DNA from: Chloroflexota bacterium | GTDB lineage: Bacteria; Chloroflexota; Anaerolineae; Anaerolineales; Anaerolineaceae | Direction of reading: 5' to 3' | Length of the DNA stretch: 64,000 nt | NCBI GenBank assembly: GCA_009773005.1 | Contig: WOUT01000013.1 | Location: 1 to 64,000 of the forward strand | Part shown: in pieces, positions 9,801 through 19,922 of the stretch | Position numbering within the stretch: position 1 is the first letter of the stretch | How the letters are laid out: each line of letters opens with the position of its first letter | Program-made: the position numbers and the translations under genes | The notes under the pieces: model-generated | Database searches by the model: none | Seen by the model: the letters and a program-made list of their open reading frames with translations, nothing else | What the model was told of the DNA's origin: nothing

Positions 9801-11117
9801 ATGGATATTGCTAACCAATTAATTGACAAATTAAAGAATAAAACAGCCCGGGTGGCTGTGTTGGGAATGGGATATGTCGGACTGCCGTTTGCTGCAGTAT
9901 TTGCTGAAGCTGGTTTTGAAGTCACAGGGATTGACCCAATCGAAGAAAAAATGAACCTGCTCAACGATGGGGAAAGCTACATAATGGATGTCCCCACAGA
10001 GACTGTAAACCGGTTGGTCAAAGCCGGAAAACTAAAGGGAACTACAGATTACTCTGTCCTCAAGGACGTTGATGCGGTCGCGATTTGCGTTCCCACTCCT
10101 CTGCGCCAAACCGGAGATCCAGATCTCTCTTTCATCGTCAATGCTGCCGAAGGCCTTGCCCCTTATGTGCATGCCGGCATGGTGGTTGTGTTGGAATCAA
10201 GCACCTACCCTGGCACCACCCGCGAATTGGTGCTGCCAGCTCTGACTGAAAAAAGCGGTCTTGTTGCCGGTGAAAACCTGTTCATCGCCTTCTCACCTGA
10301 ACGGGTAGACCCGGGGCGTGAAGATTGGACGACCAAGAATACACCCAAAGTAATCGGCGGGATAACGGAAAAGTGCACCGAAGTGTCTGCCGTGTGGTAC
10401 AGCCAGGCGCTGGATAGAGTGGTTCCGGTCTCTTCGACTGAAGTGGCCGAGATGACGAAACTGCTCGAAAACACCTTTCGTATGATCAACATCGGTTTTG
10501 TCAACGAGTTGGCGCTGATGTGCGACCGACTGGGTGTGGATGTCTGGGAAGTGATCGATGCGGCTGCCACAAAGCCATTCGGGTTCATGAAATTCTCACC
10601 TGGACCTGGTTTGGGTGGTCATTGCATTCCGATCGACCCTCTTTATCTATCATGGAAGCTGCATTCTCTCAATTACACAGCCCGTTTTATCGAATTGGCT
10701 TCGGAGATCAACACTGGCATGCCGCGCTTTGTCATCACCAAGGTACAAGACGCTTTGAATGACCATCAGAAATCGCTCAAAGGCAGCGATGTGCTTGTTT
10801 TAGGCGCCGCATATAAACCGGATATCGATGACCTCAGAGAATCTCCCGCCATCGATGTCATCCGCCTGTTGCAGCAAAAAGGCGCCCGCGTCAGTTATCA
10901 CGACCCTTACATTCCAAAGATCACACACGAAGATTGGAAGATCGAATCTGTGCAGGATGTGATGAAAGCTGTCAGATCAGCTGATTGCGTTGTGATTGTC
11001 ACAAATCACAAAGTTTATGATTATCCCGCAATTCTGAAAGAATCCAATCTGATCGTCGATACTCGCAACGCGCTTGGTAAAGCCGGTACGAAGAATCAGA
11101 AGGTAGTGAGACTCTAA
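9801..11117 (+). CDS. nucleotide sugar dehydrogenase (UDP-GlcNAc/UDP-Glc 6-dehydrogenase family)
   Basis: VAVLGMGYVGLPFAAVFAEAG; GPGLGGHCIPIDPLYLSW catalytic Cys motif. Confidence 0.92.
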   Translation: MDIANQLIDKLKNKTARVAVLGMGYVGLPFAAVFAEAGFEVTGIDPIEEKMNLLNDGESYIMDVPTETVNRLVKAGKLKGTTDYSVLKDVDAVAICVPTPLRQTGDPDLSFIVNAAEGLAPYVHAGMVVVLESSTYPGTTRELVLPALTEKSGLVAGENLFIAFSPERVDPGREDWTTKNTPKVIGGITEKCTEVSAVWYSQALDRVVPVSSTEVAEMTKLLENTFRMINIGFVNELALMCDRLGVDVWEVIDAAATKPFGFMKFSPGPGLGGHCIPIDPLYLSWKLHSLNYTARFIELASEINTGMPRFVITKVQDALNDHQKSLKGSDVLVLGAAYKPDIDDLRESPAIDVIRLLQQKGARVSYHDPYIPKITHEDWKIESVQDVMKAVRSADCVVIVTNHKVYDYPAILKESNLIVDTRNALGKAGTKNQKVVRL

Positions 11118-12094
11118 TGGCAAAATATCTGGTCACCGGTGCCGCAGGCTTCATTGCTCGCAGGGTGATCGAAAAACTGACGAGCGAGGACCATCAGGTG
11201 GTCGGTATCGATAACCTGAATGATTCGTATGACGTGCGGTTAAAGGAATGGCGGTTAAACCAACTTCTCCCGCTTAAGAATTTTAGTTTTATCAAGGATG
11301 ATATCTGCCGAACAGGTGTGTTTAATGAATTGACTGCAAAGCATCCGGAATTCCATGCGGTCATTCATCTGGCTGCCCGGGCAGGAGTGCGGCAAGCAGG
11401 TGAGGTCCCTGAAGTCTATTTGCAGACCAATGCCGGGGGCACTCTCAATATCCTTGAATGGTGCCGGAAAAACGACGTCAATAAAATTGTTTTAGCTTCC
11501 ACTTCGTCGATCTATGGAGCGAATCCTCCACTGCCAACAACTGAGGATGCGGATTCGAGCCATCCGCTGCAAATTTACGCCGCCAGCAAAAAAGCCGCTG
11601 AAGTGATGGCTTACACATACCACCATCTTTTTGGTCTGGATGCCACCATTGTGCGCTTTTTCACGGTTTATGGCCCGGCAGGCCGCCCGGATATGGTAAT
11701 GTTCCGCTTCGCGCAGTGGGTTGCCGAGGGCAAGACCGTGCAAGTGACGGGTGATGGATCGCAGATGCGCGGGTTTACCTACCTCGATGACATCGCAAAT
11801 GGCGTTATTCTGGCGCTCAAGCCCCTTGGGTACGAGATTATCAACCTTGGCGGGCATGAAACCATCACCATCAATGAGATGTTGCATAAAATTGAAGAAC
11901 GTGTCGGAAAAAAAGCCAGGGTGGAGTATATTCCACGGCACCCAGCGGATGTGGATGCCAACTGGGCAGACGTTCAAAAGGCTCAAAGGCTGCTAGGCTG
12001 GCAACCACGCGTCACACTGGATGAAGGAATCACCCAATTGGTCAATTGGTATATGGAGCAGCGCGCCTGGGCGAGCCAGGTATTAACCCCATGA
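11117..12094 (+). CDS. NAD-dependent sugar epimerase/dehydratase (GalE/UDP-glucuronate 4-epimerase-like SDR)
   Basis: VTGAAGFIARRVIEKL; YAASKKAAE YxxxK. Confidence 0.9.
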   Translation: MAKYLVTGAAGFIARRVIEKLTSEDHQVVGIDNLNDSYDVRLKEWRLNQLLPLKNFSFIKDDICRTGVFNELTAKHPEFHAVIHLAARAGVRQAGEVPEVYLQTNAGGTLNILEWCRKNDVNKIVLASTSSIYGANPPLPTTEDADSSHPLQIYAASKKAAEVMAYTYHHLFGLDATIVRFFTVYGPAGRPDMVMFRFAQWVAEGKTVQVTGDGSQMRGFTYLDDIANGVILALKPLGYEIINLGGHETITINEMLHKIEERVGKKARVEYIPRHPADVDANWADVQKAQRLLGWQPRVTLDEGITQLVNWYMEQRAWASQVLTP

Positions 12095-13449
12095 GTTCTT
12101 TGCGTCAAAAAATCCTCACTCTGTGGAAGGAAGATCACCTTCTGCGACGGGTGCTTCAAAACACTGGCTATTTATTTACGTCCAGTACGATCAGTATGTT
12201 GTTTATTGCGGTCCAAAGCATATTGGTTGCCCGATTGCTTGGCGCTGAATCATTGGGCTTGATCACTATCGTGATGGCCTTTGTCACCAATGTCAATCAA
12301 TTGTTTTCTTTCCGCATGGGTGAGTTCGTCACCCGTTATTTTGGAAAGGCAATGACAGAGGAGAATATTCCCCATGCCGGGGCAGTGATAAAGGCGTCAG
12401 CTCTCATAGAAGGTTTTACATCCGTATTTGCGTTTGGTTTTCTCTTTCTGGTTGCCCCGCTTGGGGCGAAATACCTGGTTAAAGATATTCAATCGTTGTT
12501 TTTATTCCAGATCTTTGGGATTGCCATTCTTGCGAACCTTACCACCGAGACTGCCAATGGTGTTCTACGGGTACTGAACCGATTTAAGACTCAGGCCTTG
12601 ATCACTCTGATCCAATCCATTCTCACCTTTACAATGATTACGCTGGCTTTTATTTTTCAAGGGGATGCTCTCACGATCCTGTGGGCATATCTGATCGGGA
12701 AAATATTCCTTGGGGTTTGTCCAATCCTGGTGGCAATCGTAACCCTGAATCGTGAACTTGGACGAGAGTGGTGGCGTTCCCGAATTTCCATCTTACCTTC
12801 GATAAAAGAGATGGCTCATTTTGCTATCAGCACAAATCTAAGCGGCACTATTAAACTTTTAGTCAGCGAGAGCGAACCCTTGTGGGTGGGGTTCTTCCTG
12901 GATACAAAAGCAGTCGGTCTGTATAAAAACGCCCTGGCAATTGTTAACTTGCTGATGGTGCCTATCACACCATTCATCGGCACAACCTTCCCTGAAATCA
13001 CCCGCAGTGTGGTGGCGAAAAAGTGGCAGCAGTTGCGACAACTTCTCCTCCGCGTTACGGTTATATCAGCCATTTGGACAATCTTTTTTGCTTTAGTAAT
13101 GGCATTTTTTGGAAAATGGATCATTGGTCTGACTTATGGTGAAGGATTTGTCCCGGCTTACCCGGTGTTGATGATCTTAATGATCGGGTTTGGCATTTCC
13201 AATATTTTTTTCTGGAACCGCACCCTGCTTTTGTCCTTTGGCAAAGCGAACATTCCGCTATATGTTCTATTTGGGGCAGCTATCCTCAAAATTATTTTGG
13301 CGTTTTATTTCGTTCCGCGTTATGGAATCAATGCCGAAGCGGCATTGCTTTCTGGTAATTTCATCTTGTCGGTAGGAATATTGGCAGCGGTTGGTTTATG
13401 GACGGTGAGAAAATCAGAGCGGACAGATTCTGAAAGAGTTACTGCATGA
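12091..13449 (+). CDS. oligosaccharide flippase family protein (Wzx/MATE-like)
   Basis: Multi-TM protein with polysaccharide biosynthesis-like features; 4-nt ATGA overlap supports start 12091 rather than 12046. Confidence 0.82.
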   Translation: MSSLRQKILTLWKEDHLLRRVLQNTGYLFTSSTISMLFIAVQSILVARLLGAESLGLITIVMAFVTNVNQLFSFRMGEFVTRYFGKAMTEENIPHAGAVIKASALIEGFTSVFAFGFLFLVAPLGAKYLVKDIQSLFLFQIFGIAILANLTTETANGVLRVLNRFKTQALITLIQSILTFTMITLAFIFQGDALTILWAYLIGKIFLGVCPILVAIVTLNRELGREWWRSRISILPSIKEMAHFAISTNLSGTIKLLVSESEPLWVGFFLDTKAVGLYKNALAIVNLLMVPITPFIGTTFPEITRSVVAKKWQQLRQLLLRVTVISAIWTIFFALVMAFFGKWIIGLTYGEGFVPAYPVLMILMIGFGISNIFFWNRTLLLSFGKANIPLYVLFGAAILKIILAFYFVPRYGINAEAALLSGNFILSVGILAAVGLWTVRKSERTDSERVTA

Positions 13450-14579
13450 AAATCGCTTATATTGCCGCCTCCACGATCCCTTCTTCCACCGCGAACAGCA
13501 TTCAGGTCATGAAGGTCTGCCAGGCATTGACGCAAAATGGTGAAAAAGTTCATTTGTTCATTCCTGGCAGCGGAATTATCCAATGGGAGGAACTTGCCGG
13601 GCATTACGGGCTGTCAGCTAGATTCCCGATCTCTCGTGTTCCTTCCTGGCGACCTCTCAAGAGGCTTGATTTTGTGTTTAGGTCTCTGCGGCACGCGAAA
13701 CAGGTCGAAGCGGACGTCATCTATACACGGATGTTGTGGGTTGCAGTTGGCGCTCTGATGATGCATTGGCCGGTAATTCTGGAGATGCACGACGTGCCAA
13801 TGGGGCGTTTTGGGCCTTGGCTGTTTAAGCGCTACTTGACTTCCAAAAGAAAGAAACTAACGGTTCTTATCACGCATGCTTTACGTAAGTTGATCGAAGC
13901 CAAATTCAAAACGAATTTCCCGGAAAAAGAAGTAATCATTTCTCCAGATGGAGTGGATGTGGAACGGTATCTTAACCTGCCTGATGCGGTTCAAGCTCGG
14001 CAGCAATTAGGTTTGAGAGAAATACCTACCGCGGTGTATACGGGTGGTTTTTACGAAGGGCGTGGTTTGGAAATACTGTTAGAGTTGGCAAAAGCGTTTT
14101 CTGGGGTCCAGTTTATTTGGGTTGGGGGAAAACCGGATGCGGTGTCAGACTGGAAAGCGAAAATCCAAAACCTTGGTCTTGAAAATATCGTAATTACTGG
14201 ATTTGTCGCCAATGAGCGATTGCCCCTTTACCAGTCAACGGCTGAAGTATTGCTAATGCCTTTCGGCAAGTCGATCTCGGGCAGTAGCGGAGGCAACACA
14301 GTGGATGTTTGCAGTCCAATGAAGATGTTTGAGTATATGGCTGCTGGAAGAGTTATACTCACCAGTGACCTTCCAGTGCTGCACGAGGTTTTAAATGATA
14401 GTAATGCTGCATTTTATACACCAGAGGACCTAACTGATTTTAAGGCCAAGTTTGGCTCCTTGATGGCTGATCGCGAACGACGAACTGTTCTCGCGATTCA
14501 GGCAAAAAAGGATGTCCTGGGTTATATTTGGCAAGAACGTATGCGGAAAATCATCTCCTTTATTGGAGCGGTTAAATGA
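13446..14579 (+). CDS. glycosyltransferase family 4
   Basis: GT-B layout, ISPDGVDVERY, MKMFEYMAAGRVILTSDLPVLHEVL. Confidence 0.87.
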   Translation: MKIAYIAASTIPSSTANSIQVMKVCQALTQNGEKVHLFIPGSGIIQWEELAGHYGLSARFPISRVPSWRPLKRLDFVFRSLRHAKQVEADVIYTRMLWVAVGALMMHWPVILEMHDVPMGRFGPWLFKRYLTSKRKKLTVLITHALRKLIEAKFKTNFPEKEVIISPDGVDVERYLNLPDAVQARQQLGLREIPTAVYTGGFYEGRGLEILLELAKAFSGVQFIWVGGKPDAVSDWKAKIQNLGLENIVITGFVANERLPLYQSTAEVLLMPFGKSISGSSGGNTVDVCSPMKMFEYMAAGRVILTSDLPVLHEVLNDSNAAFYTPEDLTDFKAKFGSLMADRERRTVLAIQAKKDVLGYIWQERMRKIISFIGAVK

Positions 14580-16114
14580 ATAAACTCCAATCAATAAAAC
14601 AGGATGCATTAATCGCTTTGGGCACAGGAGTGATTCTCGGTGCGATTTTGGCAGTGGTGAGTCCTGGCAATTTTTTGCTTGGCTGGCTTGGCGCCGGGAT
14701 CGTGAGCGTTTTGTCCGTCTTGGGGCTGTTGCGTGCGTGGCGGTTCATAGAGGGAGGAAAGGCGCTTGCGGTTTTAATGACTGTTGCTTTCCTGGCAAGG
14801 ATTGTACTCGGCATTTTCCTTTTCCTGGCACTCCCGGTGCTTGGATTTAATAACCCGGTTCAAAACTCAGGGTATGTATTCTCGGACGCTTATGAGAGAG
14901 ATCAAGCTGCTTTCCAAATGGCGTCCAGCAGTGAGTCATGGATAGGATTCTTGCAACAATCCCGCTCGTCTGACCAATACGGCGGATTGTTAATGTTGAG
15001 CGCGGTTATGTATCAGGTTTTCTCGCCAGATATTCATCGACCGCTTGTGGTGGTTATGTTTTCGGCTTTCATTATGACAATGGGGTTGCCTTTCCTTTTC
15101 GGAGCTGTAAAAAAACGTTGGGGAATAGAAACGGCGTTTTTTGCCGGCTGGGTGTACGCTCTTTATCCTGACGGTTTGCTTCTTGGCAGCTCCCAAATGC
15201 GAGAGCCATTTCTGATCGGGTTGGCGTGTATTGCTTTTTGGGCGAGTCTATTTTGGAAAGAAAAACCGGTTTACGCAGGATTAGTCTCGTTTTCAACCCT
15301 TGCAATTGCAAGTCTGTTCTCCATCCCTGCAGGGTTGGCGGTATTGGCTGTACTGGCAGGTGTTGTATTTCTGGATTGGATGTCTCAACAGAAGGATCGC
15401 AGAGCCAAGATTGTTGGACTAACCGGTTTCATCATCTTTATTGGAATCGTCAGTTTCGCTGGCTGGATGTGGTTAAAAAATACAATTTATTATGATGCCT
15501 ATCTAACCGAAGCCAGTTCCGGATGGATCACCGCCCTTCTTGATCAGATCGGCGAGAAATATCGCATCCCATTTATTACACTCTATGGATTCACTCAACC
15601 GGTGTTGCCTGCTGCGTTGGTTGATCCTTCATTACCAATTTGGATGGGCATCGCGATATTCCGCGCACTGGGCTGGTATATTGTCCTGCCGTTCATACTT
15701 TATGGCTTTTTTGCCTTATTAAATCCAGGGAAACTGGAACATAAAAACCTTTTGCTCTGGTTCTCGTTTGTTTTTGCAGCCTGGTTACTTGTGTCCTCGC
15801 TGCGGGCTGGCGGTGACCAGTGGGATAACCCCAGGTACCGAACCCTCTTTTTGCCCTGGATGGCGATTGTAGTAGGATGGGTATTGCAACGGATCCAGGA
15901 TAAGAAAAGCCCGTGGTTTTGGCGCTGGGTGGCCGTGGAAGTTGTTTTTGTGCTGTTCTTCCTGAATTGGTACATCAACCGGCATGTTCTGATCGGTACA
16001 CAAATACCGTTTTTCTTGATGATCGAGTTGATCTTGATCATCTCAGGGATTATCTTTATCGGGGGATTCGTGTGGGATAAAAAAAAGATCACCGAAAAAA
16101 ACTGCTGTCAGTGA
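14576..16114 (+). CDS. multi-TM glycosyltransferase-like (GT39/ArnT-like) membrane protein
   Basis: 512-aa polytopic protein in glycosyltransferase operon. Confidence 0.6.
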   Translation: MNKLQSIKQDALIALGTGVILGAILAVVSPGNFLLGWLGAGIVSVLSVLGLLRAWRFIEGGKALAVLMTVAFLARIVLGIFLFLALPVLGFNNPVQNSGYVFSDAYERDQAAFQMASSSESWIGFLQQSRSSDQYGGLLMLSAVMYQVFSPDIHRPLVVVMFSAFIMTMGLPFLFGAVKKRWGIETAFFAGWVYALYPDGLLLGSSQMREPFLIGLACIAFWASLFWKEKPVYAGLVSFSTLAIASLFSIPAGLAVLAVLAGVVFLDWMSQQKDRRAKIVGLTGFIIFIGIVSFAGWMWLKNTIYYDAYLTEASSGWITALLDQIGEKYRIPFITLYGFTQPVLPAALVDPSLPIWMGIAIFRALGWYIVLPFILYGFFALLNPGKLEHKNLLLWFSFVFAAWLLVSSLRAGGDQWDNPRYRTLFLPWMAIVVGWVLQRIQDKKSPWFWRWVAVEVVFVLFFLNWYINRHVLIGTQIPFFLMIELILIISGIIFIGGFVWDKKKITEKNCCQ

Positions 16115-16153
16115 TCTCAAAAATGAGTAGATAAATTTACCGCTGGTACCGGA

Positions 16154-16462
16154 TCACGGTTCCCAATGACCGATCTCCTGCCAGGCATACTCCAGGTGTG
16201 AGGCGGGAACTTTCCCCGCTTTTTTACGGACGCGTGAGTACACCCACCGCATCAGTTCGTTTCCGCCAATCTCATCGAGGCGTTTTCCGATAACGCGAGT
16301 GCGAATATGTCTGCATTGCGCGTTATAGCCGTTGCCAGGGAATTCAGACAAAAAATCCTCTTTGATCCCGATTCTGATTAATTCGTTCACCAGGTCACAA
16401 ACTTCATTTTCCGATTCCGGTGGATATAATTTTGACCCGAAAAGTGTGTTTAAGAAGCCCAT
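16154..16462 (-). CDS. hypothetical protein, 102 aa
   Basis: Soluble, well-formed ORF opposed to both flanks; no antisense CDS. Confidence 0.65.
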   Translation of the reverse strand: MGFLNTLFGSKLYPPESENEVCDLVNELIRIGIKEDFLSEFPGNGYNAQCRHIRTRVIGKRLDEIGGNELMRWVYSRVRKKAGKVPASHLEYAWQEIGHWEP

Positions 16463-16550
16463 ACTCCCGCTCCTTGCTCCCTTTTAAAGATGATCTTCTG
16501 CTAAATCATACTATAATCTAAAAAACGATCACAACATTTTGGGTGAAAAA

Positions 16551-17291
16551 ATGAATTTTATTTATCTGTCGCCCCATCTCGACGACGCAATATTTTCCTG
16601 TGGTGGGATCATGTGGGAACAAGTCCATCGTGGCGACCGGGTTGAAATTTGGACGCTGTTCTCAGGTGATTCGCCGTCTGAAAATTTGACGACTTATGCA
16701 GGAACGCTGCACACACGTTGGGGCGTGAATAAAAATCCTTATGCAGCTCGCCGTACTGAAGACATCGCAGCGTGTAAATTGCTTCTTGTATCTTATCGGC
16801 ATCTTAATTACCATGATTGTATTTATCGCCGTCTGCCGGAAACAGGCGAACCGTTGATCAAGGAAGATCCGGATCTGTTTTTTGAGATCCATCCAGGTGA
16901 AGAATACTTAGTGAAGAAAATCAAGCATGACCTGGCATCTCGGCTGGCTAAAGATGCAACTATTATCAGCCCGCTAGGGGTGGGTGGACATATGGATCAC
17001 CGAATTACTCGAGCGGTTGCTGAAGAACTGGAAATACAAATTTGGTATTATCCTGACTTCCCATACTCGGCTTTGCCGGAAAATCCGATTGAAGCTTTGC
17101 TTCCATTGTACGTTACTCCCGTGGCGATGAACGTTTCCCTGGCGGGGAAGGAGGCTTGGTGGGACGCCATTGCGTGCTACCGTTCACAGCTTAGCTCGTT
17201 CTGGCAATCTGTTGAAGAAATGAAGGAAAAAGTCCAGGCTTACGCGGATTCCCCGTTGGCTTGCACCCTTTGGCAGAAAACACAACCTTGA
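16551..17291 (+). CDS. PIG-L family deacetylase
   Basis: FIYLSPHLDDAIFSCGG (HPHxDD-like zinc motif) and GGHMDHR. Confidence 0.9.
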   Translation: MNFIYLSPHLDDAIFSCGGIMWEQVHRGDRVEIWTLFSGDSPSENLTTYAGTLHTRWGVNKNPYAARRTEDIAACKLLLVSYRHLNYHDCIYRRLPETGEPLIKEDPDLFFEIHPGEEYLVKKIKHDLASRLAKDATIISPLGVGGHMDHRITRAVAEELEIQIWYYPDFPYSALPENPIEALLPLYVTPVAMNVSLAGKEAWWDAIACYRSQLSSFWQSVEEMKEKVQAYADSPLACTLWQKTQP

Positions 17292-17369
17292 TAAGGATCG
17301 AACCCTTGAGGAATATAATCTTGGATAGGGTTAAATTATAAAAGCAAACATAGAGCTGGAGGAATCGAA

Positions 17370-18185
17370 ATGACAAAACACGGAATTTTGACTGAAGAAG
17401 AATTTAAGACATATAAACCTCCTGCACGAGCGGTTGCTTGTCTAAATGAGTTCATGACAGCTAAAGGCTGCCATGAATCGGAAATCAAAGTTCTGGATTG
17501 GGGATGTGGTAGGGGAAGGTTTGTGCTTTGGCTTCGCGAGAAAGGCTTTAATGCGTTCGGGGTGGATATCGATGCTGAACCAGTTGAGAATGGCCTGACA
17601 CTTTTTAAGGCAAAAGGGTATAAGGATACCCCGTTAACTTTGATTCCCACATCAGGGCGTACTGTTTACGCAGATGAATTTTTTGATTTTTTGATGTCTG
17701 ATAATGTATTGGAGCATGTGAGCAATATTCAGGTAGCAATGGATGAAATTGGCAGAGTCACTGCAGCCAACGGTAGCGGGTATCATATTTTTCCGGCACA
17801 ATGGCAAATAATTGAAGGGCACCTCTTCATGCCTTTTGTCCACTGGATCCCGCAAGGTCTTTTCCGAAAAGCAGTGATCAGTCTTTTTGTTAAGCTTGGA
17901 ATTGAACCAAAATGGAAGGAGCTAGAGGGTCGTAGTAATAATGAAAAAGTAGACACGTATTACAAATACAGCAAGGATAATATCTTTTACCGTCGCTTTT
18001 CCTTCGTTCAACAACAATTTGAGAAGCAAGGGTTTAAGGTTACTTTTCAAACGATCAACAACCCTGCGGTGAGCAGAAACAGGTTGCTGGGTCCTTTTGC
18101 AAGGAATCGAATCACAAAACCAATTTTCAACTGGATGTTATTAACTTTTAAACAGGTTGAAATGGTGATAAAAAAAGGATCGTAA
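17370..18185 (+). CDS. class I SAM-dependent methyltransferase
   Basis: VLDWGCGRGRFVLWL, FDFLMSDNVLEHV. Confidence 0.88.
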   Translation: MTKHGILTEEEFKTYKPPARAVACLNEFMTAKGCHESEIKVLDWGCGRGRFVLWLREKGFNAFGVDIDAEPVENGLTLFKAKGYKDTPLTLIPTSGRTVYADEFFDFLMSDNVLEHVSNIQVAMDEIGRVTAANGSGYHIFPAQWQIIEGHLFMPFVHWIPQGLFRKAVISLFVKLGIEPKWKELEGRSNNEKVDTYYKYSKDNIFYRRFSFVQQQFEKQGFKVTFQTINNPAVSRNRLLGPFARNRITKPIFNWMLLTFKQVEMVIKKGS

Positions 18186-18307
18186 AAAGTTTTGCAGATG
18201 AAGAACCATTAGTAAAGTTTTCAGTGGATCACAATTCCATAATTCTTTTCTGAGAAATTTCTTCGACAACCTCCTCAAAATCATTCTATGCTATACTCAT
18301 AAAAGCT

Positions 18308-18553
18308 ATGGATCAAACTCACTGGGAAATTTGGGCGCGAACCTTGCAACAAAAGCAGTTGACCGGGTTAGCTCTCACTCTTTTGGAGGGCGCAGGTCCA
18401 ATAAAACTGATCTTTTCACAGATCCTGTTGAGCTGCACTCCGTTTGTTGGTCAAAACCAGTCCGGTTCATGGCAGTCCTTCGCCCAAATGCTCGAAGATC
18501 AAGCGGAATGCCAGTCTTTTGCTTCTTTTTTGCGTGAGGAGAAAAACTTTTGA
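18308..18553 (+). CDS. hypothetical protein, 81 aa, first gene of unknown cluster
   Basis: Overlaps the next gene by 4 nt in an operonic arrangement. Confidence 0.6.
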   Translation: MDQTHWEIWARTLQQKQLTGLALTLLEGAGPIKLIFSQILLSCTPFVGQNQSGSWQSFAQMLEDQAECQSFASFLREEKNF

Positions 18554-19305
18554 GCGGATTTGAACCTCTGATCGGAATACTCTTAGTTATTTCTTTCTCT
18601 GCTTTGGTCATTCTTTTTTCATTAAAAAGGATAAGAACGAAGCATCCTCCGGTATTTCGGAAAATTATCGCCATACAGAAATTACGCCGCTCCATCGGAC
18701 TAGCCGTTGAAGATGGAACACGCATTCACGTCTCGCTCGGAAGCGCAAATTTGATTGACCCTTCAAATACATCTGCCTTGGTGGGTTTAAGCTCCCTCCA
18801 CCGCATTGGACAATTGACCTCAACGAGTGATCTGCCGCCTATTTCAACCAGCGGTAATGGCGGGTTATTAATTCTTGGCCAGGATGTACTAAGTCAAATC
18901 TCAGTGGAAACCAATACACGCGAACTATACGATCCGCAGCATGCCCAAATGACTGGAGTGACTCCGTTTTCATATGCAGTTGGAACGATGGAAGCGATGA
19001 GCGACTCAGGAATTAATGCCAATGTGTTCATCGGGAATTTTGGCCCTGAAGCCGGGTTGCTATGTGACGCATCGGAAGGGAAACAAGCCTTTACACTTGC
19101 CGCCAGCGATTCGGTTACATCACAATCCATTTTTTACGCGATGTCAGATGACACACTGATAGGGGAAGAGTTGTTTGCTTTACCTGCCTACCTGGCTTAT
19201 CATTCGACCCACCAAGCCAGTCTGCGGGTTCAGGATATCTTCAGAGTTCTGGTGGGAATCGTCTTGGTAACGGGATCAATTTTAAAAATCTTTGGGTTGA
19301 TATGA
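18550..19305 (+). CDS. membrane-anchored hypothetical protein (resembles DUF6754)
   Basis: TM at both termini, conserved-looking Gly/Ser-rich soluble core; 4-nt overlaps with flanks. Confidence 0.7.
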   Translation: MSGFEPLIGILLVISFSALVILFSLKRIRTKHPPVFRKIIAIQKLRRSIGLAVEDGTRIHVSLGSANLIDPSNTSALVGLSSLHRIGQLTSTSDLPPISTSGNGGLLILGQDVLSQISVETNTRELYDPQHAQMTGVTPFSYAVGTMEAMSDSGINANVFIGNFGPEAGLLCDASEGKQAFTLAASDSVTSQSIFYAMSDDTLIGEELFALPAYLAYHSTHQASLRVQDIFRVLVGIVLVTGSILKIFGLI

Positions 19306-19922
19306 AATCACCGCTTTCTTTGACCGTTGCGATTGTCGTTGGGATTGTAATCTTAATTGGATATTTTGTCCCTTCGCCCTCATTAGCCGCAATCCGAACG
19401 CCAATGCTGAATTGGGCTATGACGCTCGCCGGGATAGCCAGCCTTGTGGCGATTATCAACCTGATATTCGGTGTCCATTGGAAACGTTTACGAGAATCTG
19501 GCAGTAAACAATTCTTCAGCGCTGTAGTGATTCTTTCGTTTCTTGTTACATTGACCGCAGGTATCTTCTTTGGACCTTCGGATTCAAACTATCAAAAGGT
19601 CGTCACTGCAATTCAAGTACCTATCGAAACCAGTTTAATGGCAGTACTTGCGATCACTTTGGCGTATTCCAGTCTGCGGCTGCTTCAACGTCAACACAAC
19701 TGGATGGGTTTGTTATTTTTTCTTAGCGTAATTTTGTTTTTGGTAATCAATAGCGGAGTGATGGCTTTCGCTTCAGACATCCCAATCTTGCAGGTCTTGC
19801 TTTCCGGTTTTCACAATGTACCGGTGGCAGGCGCGAGGGGAATTTTGCTCGGAATTGCTCTTGGCAGTCTCGCGACCGGGATTCGCATTCTTATCGGCTC
19901 AGACAAACCTTATAGCGGTTAA
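19302..19922 (+). CDS. multi-TM hypothetical protein
   Basis: Several hydrophobic segments; translationally coupled to neighbours. Confidence 0.7.
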   Translation: MKSPLSLTVAIVVGIVILIGYFVPSPSLAAIRTPMLNWAMTLAGIASLVAIINLIFGVHWKRLRESGSKQFFSAVVILSFLVTLTAGIFFGPSDSNYQKVVTAIQVPIETSLMAVLAITLAYSSLRLLQRQHNWMGLLFFLSVILFLVINSGVMAFASDIPILQVLLSGFHNVPVAGARGILLGIALGSLATGIRILIGSDKPYSG